A stretch of DNA of 64,000 nt from Cryptomeria japonica. Its lineage: Eukaryota; Streptophyta; Pinopsida; Cupressales; Cupressaceae. A model generated the notes under the pieces. The model worked only from the letters and a program-made list of their open reading frames with translations, did no database searches and had not been told where the DNA came from. This document shows positions 12,392-23,873 of this stretch, piece by piece. A program made the translations under genes and the position numbers. The DNA lies in NCBI RefSeq assembly GCF_030272615.1, contig NC_081410.1, forward strand, positions 125,739,640-125,803,639. The letters are read 5' to 3'. Each line of letters begins with the position of its first letter. Position 1 is the stretch's first letter.

Positions 12392-13671
12392 TTAGCTCTT
12401 ACTTTAGCCGGAGTATGAGCTTACGCAAATACTCATAGTAAAGTAGATGAAGAAGAGAGATGAAGAAGAGGAGCAAAATCACAAGGAGTATAAGACATCA
12501 ATGATTTTGAGGAAGCAAGCCCCGAATTTTAGGATCTTAACTCACTCAAGCATATGCAAGGACACACAAAAACAAGACCAAAAAAAAAAGTTAAATAAAG
12601 ACAAAAAGACAAACAAAGGAAAAAAGACACAAAAAGACACACAACAAAAGCTTAAGACAAAAAACAAGACCTCAAGGCAACTAGCCAAAGAGACCTCGAT
12701 ATCATAATGTCTCAAAAACTATATCATTCTTTAAAAATGTCACCTCAAGAACAAAAGTGATCACATAAAAGAACAAAGCAAACATCATCCATTAACCATC
12801 AATAGAAAAGCTATGAGCTCATTAGAAGAAGGAAAAAGAGAGCAAAGATACATGCTAGATGTGTTTTTCCAGGTGATCCATGAGAAGAACGATGAGAAAG
12901 GACATAGATACCTTTCCACTAGATGTGTTTTTCTAGGTGATTCATGTTGGGGAGGAGAATACAAATAGTCTAGTTGTTTTTAGCTAGCTTCAATCATCCT
13001 CGTGCATGTGTGCAAGTGATGTCTGGTTTTGAGCATGAAGCATCTCGTGTAAGACTTTTTTGTCTAGTTTTGAGAATGAACACCTCGTATAAGACAAATG
13101 ATGCATAAAACAAGGATGAAGCATGAGGATGCAACACTCCCACATTGATAAATGAAATGAGGATTAAGCATGAGGATGCACTAATCCCATAAATGATGGA
13201 AAAAATAGGGATGAAACATGAATATACAACAATCCTGTATTGATAATCAATAGTTGAAAATGAAACTAGGAGGCCGCATATATGCCCCCCCCCCTTAAGA
13301 TGTCATCATAGTCCTATGTTGATGTCTTAAGGAAGATAGAAACAAGGACACCCACCTTTAACACCAAGGAGATATCCACTAATAGATAATGCATGCATTT
13401 TGAGCTAGAAAGAAAGATTCCTGAGTAGGCTTCATTTCTTTAAGCAAGGAAGAGATAATTGTAAAAGAGATATCTTGCAACAAATGTAAAGGGATCCTTT
13501 TGAGGGATTCATGAATAAAAAAGGATGAGGAGATCTTTGCATAATATTTCTACCTCCAATAGGAGAGGAGATACTTAACAAAGATGGCATCTTGGAAGAA
13601 TAAGAGGACTAAGAATACACACCTTCTCCAAAGTGGATTCTTATGATTATATACTTTAACTAAGGAGAGAT
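12392..13671 (-). other. element X non-coding 3' interior
   Basis: A/G-rich DNA without recognisable coding motifs. A Lys-rich 86-codon plus-strand frame (12447-12707) is a by-product of an A-rich tract. Repeated 'AAGCATGAGGATGCA' phrases occur around 13110-13180. Confidence 0.5.
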
Positions 13672-14411
13672 TGTTCATAAAAGATGCACCATTTCAAACA
13701 AGGAATGCACACACACTCGTAAGAAATGATCAAATTATGAAAGATGCAACTCAACAAAGGAAAATGGCAATCTTTAGAAAAGAAGAGAGAGTGTGTGTTG
13801 AAACATTATTCTTGCCCTCCTAGCATGGAGACAAGGACACTAAAGAGAGATCAATTATAAAAGAAACACTCTTCTAAAATAAGCAAAAGATCCTCAACAT
13901 GGATGCATATCACAATATAGAAGGGTTCATTATAAAAGATATCACTCAATAAAGAGAAGAATTTGATGAATGGTTATAGACTTTCAACATTAAGGGAGAG
14001 CTCTAAATAAAGATATGCACTTATAAGGAAAGGATAAGATCTTCAATAGGGATACTTGTTCTGATAAGAGGAAGGAGATCCTAAATGGGGATATACACCT
14101 CCACAATCGATAAGTGATACTTAATAAAGGCCCTACTTCACAAAGGAGAGATTGTTCATAAAAGATGCACCATTTCAAACAAGGAATGCTCACACACTCG
14201 TAAGAAATGATATCAAATTATGAAATATGCAACTCAACAAAGGAAAAAGGCAATCTTTAGAAAAAGAGAAAGTGTGTGTGTTGAAACATTATTCTTGCCC
14301 TCCTAGCATGGAGACAAGGACACCAAAGAGAGATCATTTATAAAAGAAACACTCTTCTAAAATAAGCAAAAGATCCTCAACGGGAATGCATATCACAATA
14401 TAGAAGGGTTT
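13672..14411. repeat. 471-bp tandem duplication in element X (interrupted)
   Basis: Unit 1 is 13672-14142. Unit 2 starts at 14143 and runs to 14411, where the LARD begins. It resumes at 39943 after the LARD and its TSD and ends near 40160. The repeated words include GAGATTGTTCATAAAAGATG and GCATGGAGACAAGGACAC. Two full units can be counted. Confidence 0.85.
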
Positions 14412-14905
14412 TGTAAATGTCTAAAATTAATTAAATTAAATATTTAATTAATTTAATCCCCTCTACATAATTAATTTGTTTTTGTCATTATTCCTCTTAA
14501 AATTAATTAAATCAAATTCAATTAATTTTATCACTATAGTCCCATAATTAATTTATCAAAATTAATTATTCCCCATTCTTCTAAAGTCATCTCAATCATT
14601 AATTCTTCTAAATTCCTCTTATTTAATTAAATCTAATTAATTAACTTAAGTCATGTGATTCCTACAAATCACTTCTTCTAATCCTCACTTAGCCTAATTA
14701 ATTCTTCTAGAAGCCTGATTATCATTATTCCTCAATTTTATATTCTTCCACTCATTTTCTCTCCTCATGTCACATCCTCCTAACTTTCCCACTTGCACTC
14801 CAATCACTCATTAAGACACCTAATCAATCACCTTAATCATTTTCACATCCCTAATCACCTTGAATAGGGATGGGTCTGTTGGCATTATAACAAACAAGGA
14901 GAGAT

Positions 14906-16379
14906 TGTTGGCATTTCAATAAGGATATTGAGAAGGTTGTTGATGATTATGGATATAACTGATCAAGGATGTTTAATGTCTTAATATTATTATTTTGTCA
15001 TTGATGTCAAGAAATTGCTTTTCTAATTCAGTATGATGTTGCCATATCTTAAGAAGTATGATTTGATGAGTATAAAGATGTCGGTAAAAGACACAGACAG
15101 AATGTGATGAATAAGGGGAGGAATAAGTTATTCAATGGGCAACTATAACCGAGTTAGACAATGATGAGATCATGATGTTTAGATTATTTTGATATCCTAC
15201 ATATGTTGATTGATTGTAAGGTTAATACTATACTATGTTACAGAGCAAAGAACCTAGTCGATAAACCCTAAGGTTATCGCTATCGGTTAATGAAGGCAGA
15301 ATGTCTACTGAGTGAAGTTTAGTATTTACCGAGTTGCAACCGAGTAGTAACAGAATGCATTGAATGAATAAAAGCATTATTTAATGAAGGAAGTTGATGA
15401 GCTGGAACTGATTAAATGATTGGTATGTCGTGAATGAAGTTTGTTAAAGAATCTATGGTAAAGGAAAATCGACAGGAAGATCTACAACTAAGATTGAACT
15501 GCAATACCCTAGCACAAGTTCCAAGAAATGTATGCAAGTTCCAAGGTGGGGTAAAACATTTTTCAGATCGAAGGATACATTGAACCGAGTCAAGATTGAA
15601 GATCGAATGGCTATGATTGATCATGGGAAATGTGATCAAGGAGATTAAGCGGTTGGCAAATTGTTTATAAATAAGGAACTGTTGATAAACAATGTATGCG
15701 GGCAAGTGTATGCACGGGGATGCCACATAGTGATTACCGAGCACATAAGCTTGAAGACCTGTTTGAATAACAGAGTATAGAGCCTAGCACATGGACAAGA
15801 TAAAGTTCTATGTCTAGATTGTATTGAGCAAATAATAATCTGCTTTAGCATTTTAGATGTGAAGTTGCAGATAGATTTTTATTACTGTTATTTTGTGAAG
15901 TGACATAAAATCTCTTAACCGAGTGGACTTAACAGTCTTATTTATAAAACCCTCTAGCAAGGTGACATTCTGATTGAGTGCTTGAAATCCTTTAACAAGG
16001 TCACTTCTAACAAGGTGAAGATCCTAATAGATTTGAGGGAAATCCCTTAATCGGGCCACATCTAGCAATGTGTTTGTAATCTTTAACAGGATTTGCTTTT
16101 AACCGAGCATACTCTAGAAGAGTATATTTCTTAGTGGGTCCGAAATCCCACAGTGGTTTCTCCCTATTTGGGTTTCCACGTTAAATCTGGTGTTATGAGT
16201 GTTATGATGTTTATATGCTTTTGAGTTTGCATGTTTAGTAGTTTTGGTTATATTACTGGAGTATATGTTACCGAGGTTGAATCTATTGTTTTTATGGAAG
16301 ATTAAGGTTGTATGATTCACCCCCCCTCTCATCTTATTAGCTTGGCATCTGTACTTGACATTAAGTATCAGATATATCA
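14906..16379 (+). repeat. copia1 LTR (1474 bp)
   Basis: TGTTGGCATTTC...GATATATCA. Same family as the LTRs of copia3 (50092-51587 and 56285-59262), sharing the 'CTCGGTTAAGAGATTT', 'GGGATTTCCCT' and poly-C regions in opposite orientation. The TATA-like TTTATAAATAAGG near 15663-15675 is the likely promoter. Seven C near its 3' end (16320-16326) match the homopolymer found in related LTRs. Confidence 0.85.
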
Positions 16380-16380
16380 A

Positions 16381-16393
16381 TTGGTATCAGAGC
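16381..16393 (+). other. copia1 primer-binding site
   Basis: TTGGTATCAGAGC, complementary to the 3' end of initiator tRNA-Met, one base after the LTR end. It primes minus-strand cDNA synthesis in this family. Confidence 0.9.
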
Positions 16394-16444
16394 ATTGGAC
16401 TCCGGAAGAAAAAGTTTAAAGGTACTTGAGGCAAAGATCCAAAG

Positions 16445-17389
16445 ATGTATAAGAGGGATGCACTGAAGCGGAACAAGTCAAGTTTCTCTACATGGCAAAA
16501 AAAGATGATGCTGCACCTATCAGGAGTTGGAGAATATGTTGTATATTATCTGGAGAATGATTTCATTACACTGAGCACCTATCCATTAACAATGGAAGAG
16601 ATAAAAGCAAAGCAAGAACATATCCAAGAAATGATTGAAATAACATCTACATTGACCAACTCAGAGTTTAATGATCTAGAAGGCTGCAATGATGCAAAGG
16701 CAATGTGGGACAAGATTATATTTGTGTATGGTGGAGATGAACATGTTCAAAGAGAAAAAGTGGATAGTCTAAGAGGACAACTTGAATCTATGAGGATGAA
16801 TGAAGGTGATAACATAACCCAGTACAGTACAAGACTAAAGGAGATTGTCAATCAAATCAAAGGAGCAAGTGGAACTGTTGAAGAAAAGGATATAACAAGT
16901 AAGTTGTTAAGAACCCTTCTACCAGCTTATGCAATTCGAGTCTCTGCAATCAATGAATTGAGGTCTGTACCCAATATGCCAGTTTCTTTAGATGTTACTA
17001 TTGGTAAGCTACATGCATTTGAGTTAAGTAACTTTGATAACAGTGGATCATCGGTAAATAAATTTGAATCTGCATTTAGTTCTTTTCATATTGGTGAATC
17101 TGATGATTACAATGATAGAATGAGTAAGTACACTAAAGGGGATCATAGTGGAGCAAGTGAAAGATTTCGCAAGAACATGGAAGAAGTACACAAACTGTAT
17201 GAGGAAATTAGAAAGCAAGAAGAGTTTGAAGCACTATTAGCCAGAAGGTTACCGAGAGGCAAAGGTAAGTATAAAGGAAAACTACCTTTGAAATGTTTCA
17301 ATTGTGATAAGATCGGACATATGGCTTCTAACTATCCTGACAAAGAATCTACTGAAAAGAGAGATTATCGAGATGATAGACCAAGATAA
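16445..17389 (+). pseudogene. copia1 gag (UBN2-type), 314 codons, truncated
   Basis: The copia gag polyprotein forms the cytoplasmic particle around the RNA. The open frame starts with MYKRDALKRNKSSFSTWQ, the same start as copia3 gag. The middle has the 'CNDAKAMWDKI' and 'LRGQLESMRMNEGDNITQYS' segments typical of UBN2 gags. A knuckle near residue 280 reads C-F-N-C-D-K-I-G-H-M-A-S-N-Y, with the last zinc-binding Cys replaced by Tyr (G to A). The frame has no internal stop, but its stop codon arises at the junction with LARD LTR sequence, so the protein is cut off just after the knuckle. Protease, integrase and RT are absent. Open but not functional as an element. Confidence 0.85.
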
Positions 17390-17629
17390 TCTCTTTTTTG
17401 GAATTTTTAAATTCCTCTCTCCTTTCTCCAAGGAATTTTTAATTCCTTTTTCCCTTCTCAATGTACATGGGAGCTCTTCCCCATGTACCTTGAGAGGTGT
17501 GGAGATAAGAAATGCTTTTATGGCATATCTCTTGAATCCCACACCTTGTCCTCTCAATCCATTAGCTCCCTCTCAAATCAATCTCAACCCTTCATTAAAA
17601 AATCAATATTGGCCCTTCATTGTGACCTC

Positions 17630-17649
17630 CTCCAATCTATAAATTGGAG
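17630..17649 (+). promoter_or_regulatory. LARD LTR TATA box inside a perfect hairpin
   Basis: CTCCAATCTATAAATTGGAG: 7-bp perfect inverted arms around CTATAA. The same 20 bp occur in the 3' LTR at 39555-39574. Position within the LTR fits the core promoter. Confidence 0.65.
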
Positions 17650-18571
17650 TCTCCTCTGTTGACATATGTGCAGAATATGTTGACATGATGATATTGTGTT
17701 GTCATTGATGTCAATATGCTGAAAGAGAACCGGTAATATGATGAAGAGTGAACTGGTAACATGATGAAGAGTGAACAGGATTATTGAAGGTAAGCAACTG
17801 ACAAAGAGAACCAGTATGATGTTGTGAATCGGCATATGTGAAAAAGTGAAGGGGTATGCTTGTCCAAGTGAACCGGTATGATGTTGTGAACCAGAACCGG
17901 TATAAGGAATATTTTGTATCTAGGGTTCATATGGCATAACTACTGGTTGGTAGTCTCAGCTTCAGGGTTTCCAGTTGAAGTGTTTTGAGCCTGTGTGTTT
18001 CAACCGATGGCATTGTGTGATGAGTTAGCATTGTAATAGAGATTAGATCGTGTTGCCACATCAACCTCATGCACATGAAGGATCTTGCATGAAGGAGATT
18101 GATCCTATCTACCTCAAGAATGTGTGAAGTCTCTGCAAACGGTGGAGAACGCGTGATGGGTTATCACCTCTGAGAAGCGGCAAAGAACGAACGATGGAGA
18201 ATGTCTTGAGATCTGTTCAAGATAGTTGTATTCAAATGCAAAGTGTTCAATGGTCAGGATTGAACTGACTAAATTTCTCAACCTAAGTGTTTAGGGTTTA
18301 GGGTTTATGCTACCGACCTATCTATTTCCTATAAGGTCGATGTGGTGTTTCATGCTGAGGTTGTTGGCAAATGTTGTGTTTGTATCTATGTGCAGAGATA
18401 CGTGATTCTTGCCAGACCAGTTGAGAGGATTGATACCTGCATAGTGTGTGTGCAGAAGGAAGGAACTAAAGCGGATCTACTTTGGCATTGAGTGCTATTA
18501 CCAAATCATTGCAATACCTATTGATCTCTAATCACTTCAACAATTGGAAAATCTCTTAATAGGGTAGCTTT

Positions 18572-19605
18572 TGTGTGTGTGAAAAGTGGTATAAATATGT
18601 ATCTGCAAGACACAACACTTCAATCAAGTCATTACATGCATGGTTACACAGATATAATCAATGAATATGAAAACCATGGCAAATCGACCCATTTCCTTCT
18701 AAAAGATGCGAGTATATGATTGCTCTCAGATTATTAGCAATACCAGTGACTAGACAACATCAAGATGAAGGATTTTATCTATATGAGCATGATGAATGCT
18801 AGATGGATGCAATATTGATCTAACAAAATTTAAGCAATATCAATCTAAATGACCTAATCAATGTGAAATAATTAATATGCAATGAGCCTAGAGCAAAAAC
18901 AATATAATAACAATGTATTCTCCAGCCTCCTTTTGAATGAGAGATGAGCCTGAATTTATAGAAATTTCAGAAAGAAACCAACGGTTGAGATAAAATGATG
19001 ATGAGCGGTCAAGATTTTCCAAGAGGAAGCACAATCCAGGTGAATTGATGTGATTGGATGCTTTTATCATCTTTAAAGGAAATTGAACTAAAATTAAGAT
19101 TAAAATCAGAAAAAATTGATTTATTCTCTCTTTCATTCAATTTTAATATTTAATTGTTTTAATTGCTTTCTTTGAGATTATTCATCAATTTTTAATTTGT
19201 TTTTCAAGATTGTTTCCAATTGATTTGTTTTCTCAATTAATTCCTTTTTTGGTCAATCAATTCCTTTTTTTGATTTATTTCCATTTTAGAAGATTTGTGC
19301 TCAATTGATTTATTTAAATTAATTTAATTCCTCTTTTTGATGATTTAATGGCAAATTGATTTATTTAATTAAATATGCTAGGATATTCAATTAAAATAAT
19401 TGTTTAAAATGATTTACTTGGGATGATCTAATTAATTAAATAAATATTTAATTAATATTGAGTGATTGATTTTGTCATGTGACATTTGATTATTAAAGAA
19501 TTAATTGTGTGCTCAAGATTGATTTAATTGCCTTTGATTAGGACCTTGGTGACGTTGTCGAGATTAGGGGCTCATGGTTTAGATGACCACTTTTAGGGTA
19601 TTACA
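18572..19605 (-). repeat. Tat element 3' LTR (1034 bp)
   Basis: Same length as the 5' LTR. It starts TGTAATACCC and ends TTTTCACACACACA on the minus strand. Confidence 0.95.
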
Positions 19606-22090
19606 TTTGCCCCTCTTTGAATTAATGTGCGAGCAGCGTGTTGGTTCAAAGAATAGTTGATGTCTAGGAGATGCCAGTTTTGAACTTGATTGATCATGAA
19701 CTAGATGAAAAGTGAGATGTTTAGCTTGATTTGAAGCGACAAAGCTGAATGAAGTTTGATTAAAGCAATACCATTCCCGAACTTGATTGAACTAGGAACG
19801 ATAGAAAACAAAAGATACTGAACTTGAACTTGATTGATCAAGAAGCGGATCTTACCGATCTAGAACTTGATTGATCTAGACACAGTGAGTGATGATAAGA
19901 ATCGATATTGAACTTGATTGATCAAGATACGATAAAAATAAACTGTTCAGCTTGATCAAGAAACGAATACCGAACACCTGCTTAAATTTAGTGTGATTAA
20001 AGATACTCTTTAAACCCTTGATTGAGTTTAAACGAATAATCAGCTTGATGAAAAGCGATGAAACTGATATGCCCCTAGAGATTTATTTGATTTAGATGAT
20101 CGAGAGATCTCGAGTTGATATAAAGCGATGAAGTTGAGATGCCCTTAGCGATGAGGATTTGATTGATTTTCTTTAGTTGAAAAAGATTTTGTGCTCATCT
20201 TTCAATGAAGATTTGAAAATTTTCTCGACATTGAAGAATGTGAGGTCATAAGATCACAAGTATGCCCCCTCGGGAGTGAAATCAAAAGATAGCGAGGGTA
20301 CATGATGATAGGCAATTTTGAGTGATGATAATGATTTGAGCACAAATTGATTCAGAGGAATTTTTGAAAATTTTGCGTTGATTGATAAGAAATTGAGCGC
20401 AAAGTTGATTTGTAGAAATTAAATTAAGATTCAGCATTGATTCATGAGAAATTGAGTGCAATTAGAAGAGAGAATGAGGTTTTGATGAAAAGCGCTAAGT
20501 GGTCCAAAAATTATGAAATTTCGATTACAGAATTGACGTCAAATTTCGATTTCGATCCCGAAAATGGACTCAGGACAACTGATTTACGAGCTTTTGATTC
20601 GATTTCATCGTACTTGTGTTGATTCATTTATGAGATGTCTTTTATATGATTTATTCTATATATATGCATTTCTTTTCAGCATGAATGTATGAATGCAAAT
20701 GGAATATGAATGCTTATTTTTGTTTCTTTTCATATGCAAATAAATGATGATGTAAATGAGTGATAGTGAATGTATGAATCTATATGAAATGTTTATGTAT
20801 GCACCTAAACATCTCAACACACAAGTACTTGATCGGAGAAATGATGAAAAGAGACCACTTAGCGAAGAAATGATGACGCTCCAACTCTCATTCAAAGGAT
20901 AAAGAGAAAGCATTGTTACTATAGCGAAATCACTCTAAATTCACAAGATGCAAAATGAAATGCAGGATGAGATGCAAAATGAGATGCAATCCTAAACCTA
21001 GTCACTGGACTTTGAACCACTTAATTTTCATCATTGAGCGTTTTACAATTATAGCAGGCAGATTAGAGTTCCTTTCTTTTCATGTGCAATATTAATTATC
21101 TTGTCCGCAATGACCCTTTTTTCATTCATACCCTTGGATAGATTACGCATGGACCTGGATTGCACAATGAAGAAATTCCCTCAAAATAAACAAATAAATG
21201 ATATGGACCTCCCTGTAGCATTCAAATAAGCGGAGTCGAGGTATGTGAGGCGGTTCCACGTTGATGTGGAGGCTCTTATCACACCCAACTAATTTAGATG
21301 TTTCCAGATCATTGGGATCATTCCTTCAAGCAAAAAACAAAGAAGATATTATGCCCCCAATCCTTGCTCCTCTTAGTCAAGATAGACTTCCTCGAGTTAC
21401 TCAGAGGGATAATAATCGAAGACCAATATAAAAGACAACATACAAAGAAAATTTTCATTCATAGCTCAAACTGTTTAGTGATTGTTTTCCGTTATGTTGT
21501 TTTGCTTGTTAACTCAGTGATAAAACTCTTCAGTAGTTAGGAGACAACTAAGTGACTCGGAGTGGACGACCAGGTTTCACTGACGTAAGGTTGACTTGGT
21601 TGATATAGCTTAGGACATGTAATGTGCTCTTGTCAATGAGCCTAAGACTAGGACAATGATCGGTTTCAAGCCATGAGGGTTCCAACGAACTAGGATGTCA
21701 CAAAAGTGACTAAAATATGTGCAAGCGAAAGCAAAGACGCATGAAAGTGGGAATGCCAATGTTGCATTGATAGATGGAGCGCTTGAGTACAAGAGGCGCT
21801 TGTTTGCCAGGTTTTCACCTACTTGGCAGAAATTCATATATTTTTTTTTACCAAGGTGTCTGTTTACCAGGTTTTCACCAGGGCATTTTCTCTCTTTTTT
21901 CCTTTTTTTTTGTTTTTGTTTTTGTTTTCTTTTTTTTGAATTTCTTCAGGACTTTTTTTTATTTTTATGATTTTTTTTAGGACTTTTTCTGATTTTTATG
22001 ACTTTTTTAGGACTTTTTTCGATTTTTAGGATTTCTTCGGGACTTTTTCTAATTTTTAGGATTTCTTCAAGACTTTTTCTGCCATATAAG
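19606..22090 (-). other. Tat element 3' non-coding region with Lys-codon repeat tail
   Basis: Just after integrase on the minus strand (about 21950-22090) a T-rich plus-strand block repeats 'AGGACTTTTTCTGATTTTTATG' in about five variants of 25-32 bp. On the coding strand this reads as Lys/Ser-rich copies of the type EKVLKKS. Further along, 19680-19970 holds about five to seven copies of GAACTTGATTGATC. No other domain was recognised. Confidence 0.65.
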
Positions 22091-22099
22091 CTGCTAGAG

Positions 22100-23222
22100 C
22101 AAAAAATATTTAGGTGAAGAACTTCTTCAGATGGATGGTGTTAATTGGCTCACAGAGTTGTTCTCCTTCCAATGTTGAGAGTTGATAAGCACCAGAACCA
22201 AAAGTTGCAGTGACGATATAGGGACCCAACTAGTTGGGTTCAAACTTCCCTTTGTTATCTCGAAACTGTTGATTTTTTGGATTCTCTTTGAGAACTAAGT
22301 CACCAACCTGAAATTCTTGATGTTGAACTTTCTTGTTATATCCTCTGGACATTCTCTTTTGATACACTCTGAGATGATCAAACGCCACTTATTGACGCTC
22401 ATCCAGCAATTTGAGCTCTTGCAATCTAGATATTCTATAATCTTCATTAGTAACAAGACCTTGCAAGGAAACTCTTACAGATGGTATTTCTACTTCAATA
22501 GGTAATATTGCTTCGGACCCATACACCAAAGAAAAAGGTGTAGCCCCAGTAGGTGTTCTAATACTTGTTCTATAAGCCCATAATGCAGGATTGAGCTGCA
22601 GATGCCAATCCTTTCCAGATTTGTTCACTGTTCTGTGCAAGGTAGTTAGTAGGTTCTTGTTAGATGCCTTTGCTTGTCCATTATCTTGAGGGTAATATAC
22701 TAAAGACCAGTGTTGTTTGATTTTAAATTTCTCGCAGAGTTCATCTAGATCTTTGTTCTTAAACTGTCCTCCGTTGTTAGTTATAATGGACGAAGGTCTA
22801 CCATACCTGCAAATGATATAATTAAGAATAAAGAGAGCTACTTGTTTGCTCGTTGCCTTGATGAGCGAAACCGCTTCTACCCACTTAGTAAAGTACTCAG
22901 TGGCAGTGATAATAAATTTATGTCCATTAGATGACGCAAGATAAATTTGGCCTATCAGATCGAATGCCCACTGTTGGAAGGGCCAATGCGTCACAAAGGG
23001 TATGAGATCCCTTATCGAAGCGTGTATAAGGTGCCCATGCAACTGACACTTTTCACAGGTTTTAGCAAATTTTATAGCTTCTTTCTCCATGTCTGGCCAG
23101 TAGTAGCCAACCCTTAGTATTTTTTGTGCTAAAGTTACACCGTTTGAATGGGATCTGCAAACACTTTCATGTACTTCAGATAATGCGCATTGAGACTCCT
23201 CAGTTTCTAGACATCTAAGCAA
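22100..23222 (-). pseudogene. Tat element integrase
   Basis: The 277-codon open part (22389-23222) carries an HHCC-type zinc region ending in 'CEKCQLHGH', then the catalytic core with 'WAFDLIGQI'. The second catalytic position reads ITNNGGQF where ITDNG is expected (codon at 22776-22778). The third reads GQAKASN where GQAEASN is expected (codon at 22668-22670). Both are single G-to-A changes on the coding strand, so the D-D-E triad is reduced to one residue. After a stop, the C-terminal DNA-binding region ('KVQHQEFQVGDLVL', 'NKGKFEPN*LGPY', 'GAYQLSTLEGEQL') continues to about 22110. A normal integrase in place and length, but catalytically dead. Confidence 0.9.
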
Positions 23223-23282
23223 AGTATTATCTAAACCTCACCTGAATAGGTCATTAGCAATGATGATGTACCGTGACACATT

Positions 23283-23873
23283 TCAAATTAGGTTCCTTTT
23301 TTCATTTCGGGAAAGATTAGCAAGGATGACTTGGTCACGCAGGTAAGAGAAAATGTGGCTATAACGAGGTGAGTCATGTCCAATAATAGAACAGACTACC
23401 TGGGACGTAGGAGAATTATAGGCATGGTAATATAACTCTTCCACCAGGAATTCAAAGTGAAAATTAGACTCCCAGAGTTGTGGTATAGATGCCAAAGTAG
23501 CCATCGCATCCGCTGCTCTATTTGTTGTTCTGGGGATCTGCTGAAATGATACGAAGGTAAAATATTTCTTGAGATCATCCACCATCCTCTTGTAGGGCAT
23601 TAGTTTCTCATCTTTTGTCTGATATAGTTCATTAATCCAGTTGATAATGAGTTGAGAATCTCCATAGATGTGTAATTCCACGATCTTCCACTCGATGACT
23701 AGCTTGATCCCATTTACCAAAGCTTCATACTCTGCAATGTTGTTTGTGCAAGGGAAGAGAAGTTTGTAAGCTTTTGGAATTGAGTATTTTTGGGGAGTAA
23801 TAAATAGTATCCCGACACCAGAGCCATGTTGAGTAAAAGACCCATCAAAGAACATCTTCCATTATTATTCAGT
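23283..23873 (-). pseudogene. Tat element second RNase H (archaeal-type)
   Basis: Begins MFFDGSFTQHGSGVGI and continues with 'NNIAEYEALVNGIKL', 'IYGDSQLIINWINE' and 'IPRTTNRAADAMATLAS': the Asp, Glu, Asp and final Asp pattern of an RNase H fold. This is a second RNase H between the gypsy RNase H and integrase, the feature that defines the Tat/Ogre group. It would help degrade the RNA of the RNA-DNA hybrid in the particle. All four expected acidic positions seem present over this 190-codon open frame. Two stops (about 23862-23867) separate it from the preceding domain. Confidence 0.85.

Larger units (their letters stand above)
14877..17388 (+). mobile_element. copia1: rearranged, truncated Ty1-copia element
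   Basis: It begins with an LTR-start-like TGTTGGCATT (14877), then 19 bp ending in the purine tract AACAAGGAGAGAT (14893-14905). A full LTR (14906-16379), a primer-binding site TTGGTATCAGAGC (16381-16393) and gag (16445-17389) follow. Everything downstream of gag is missing, and the sequence drops straight back into the LARD LTR at about 17388. The LTR therefore has a polypurine tract on its left and a PBS on its right, the signature of one LTR shared by two tandem interiors before deletion. Confidence 0.8.

Noticed and set aside
12447-12707. 86-codon Lys-rich plus-strand frame
   Set aside because: It follows an A-rich tract in the non-coding 3' part of element X; no motif and wrong strand for the element.
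18888-19136. 82-codon frame repeated almost exactly at 32403-32651
   Set aside because: It is duplicated because it lies in the two LTRs of the Tat element; no known domain, and it overlaps the promoter region.
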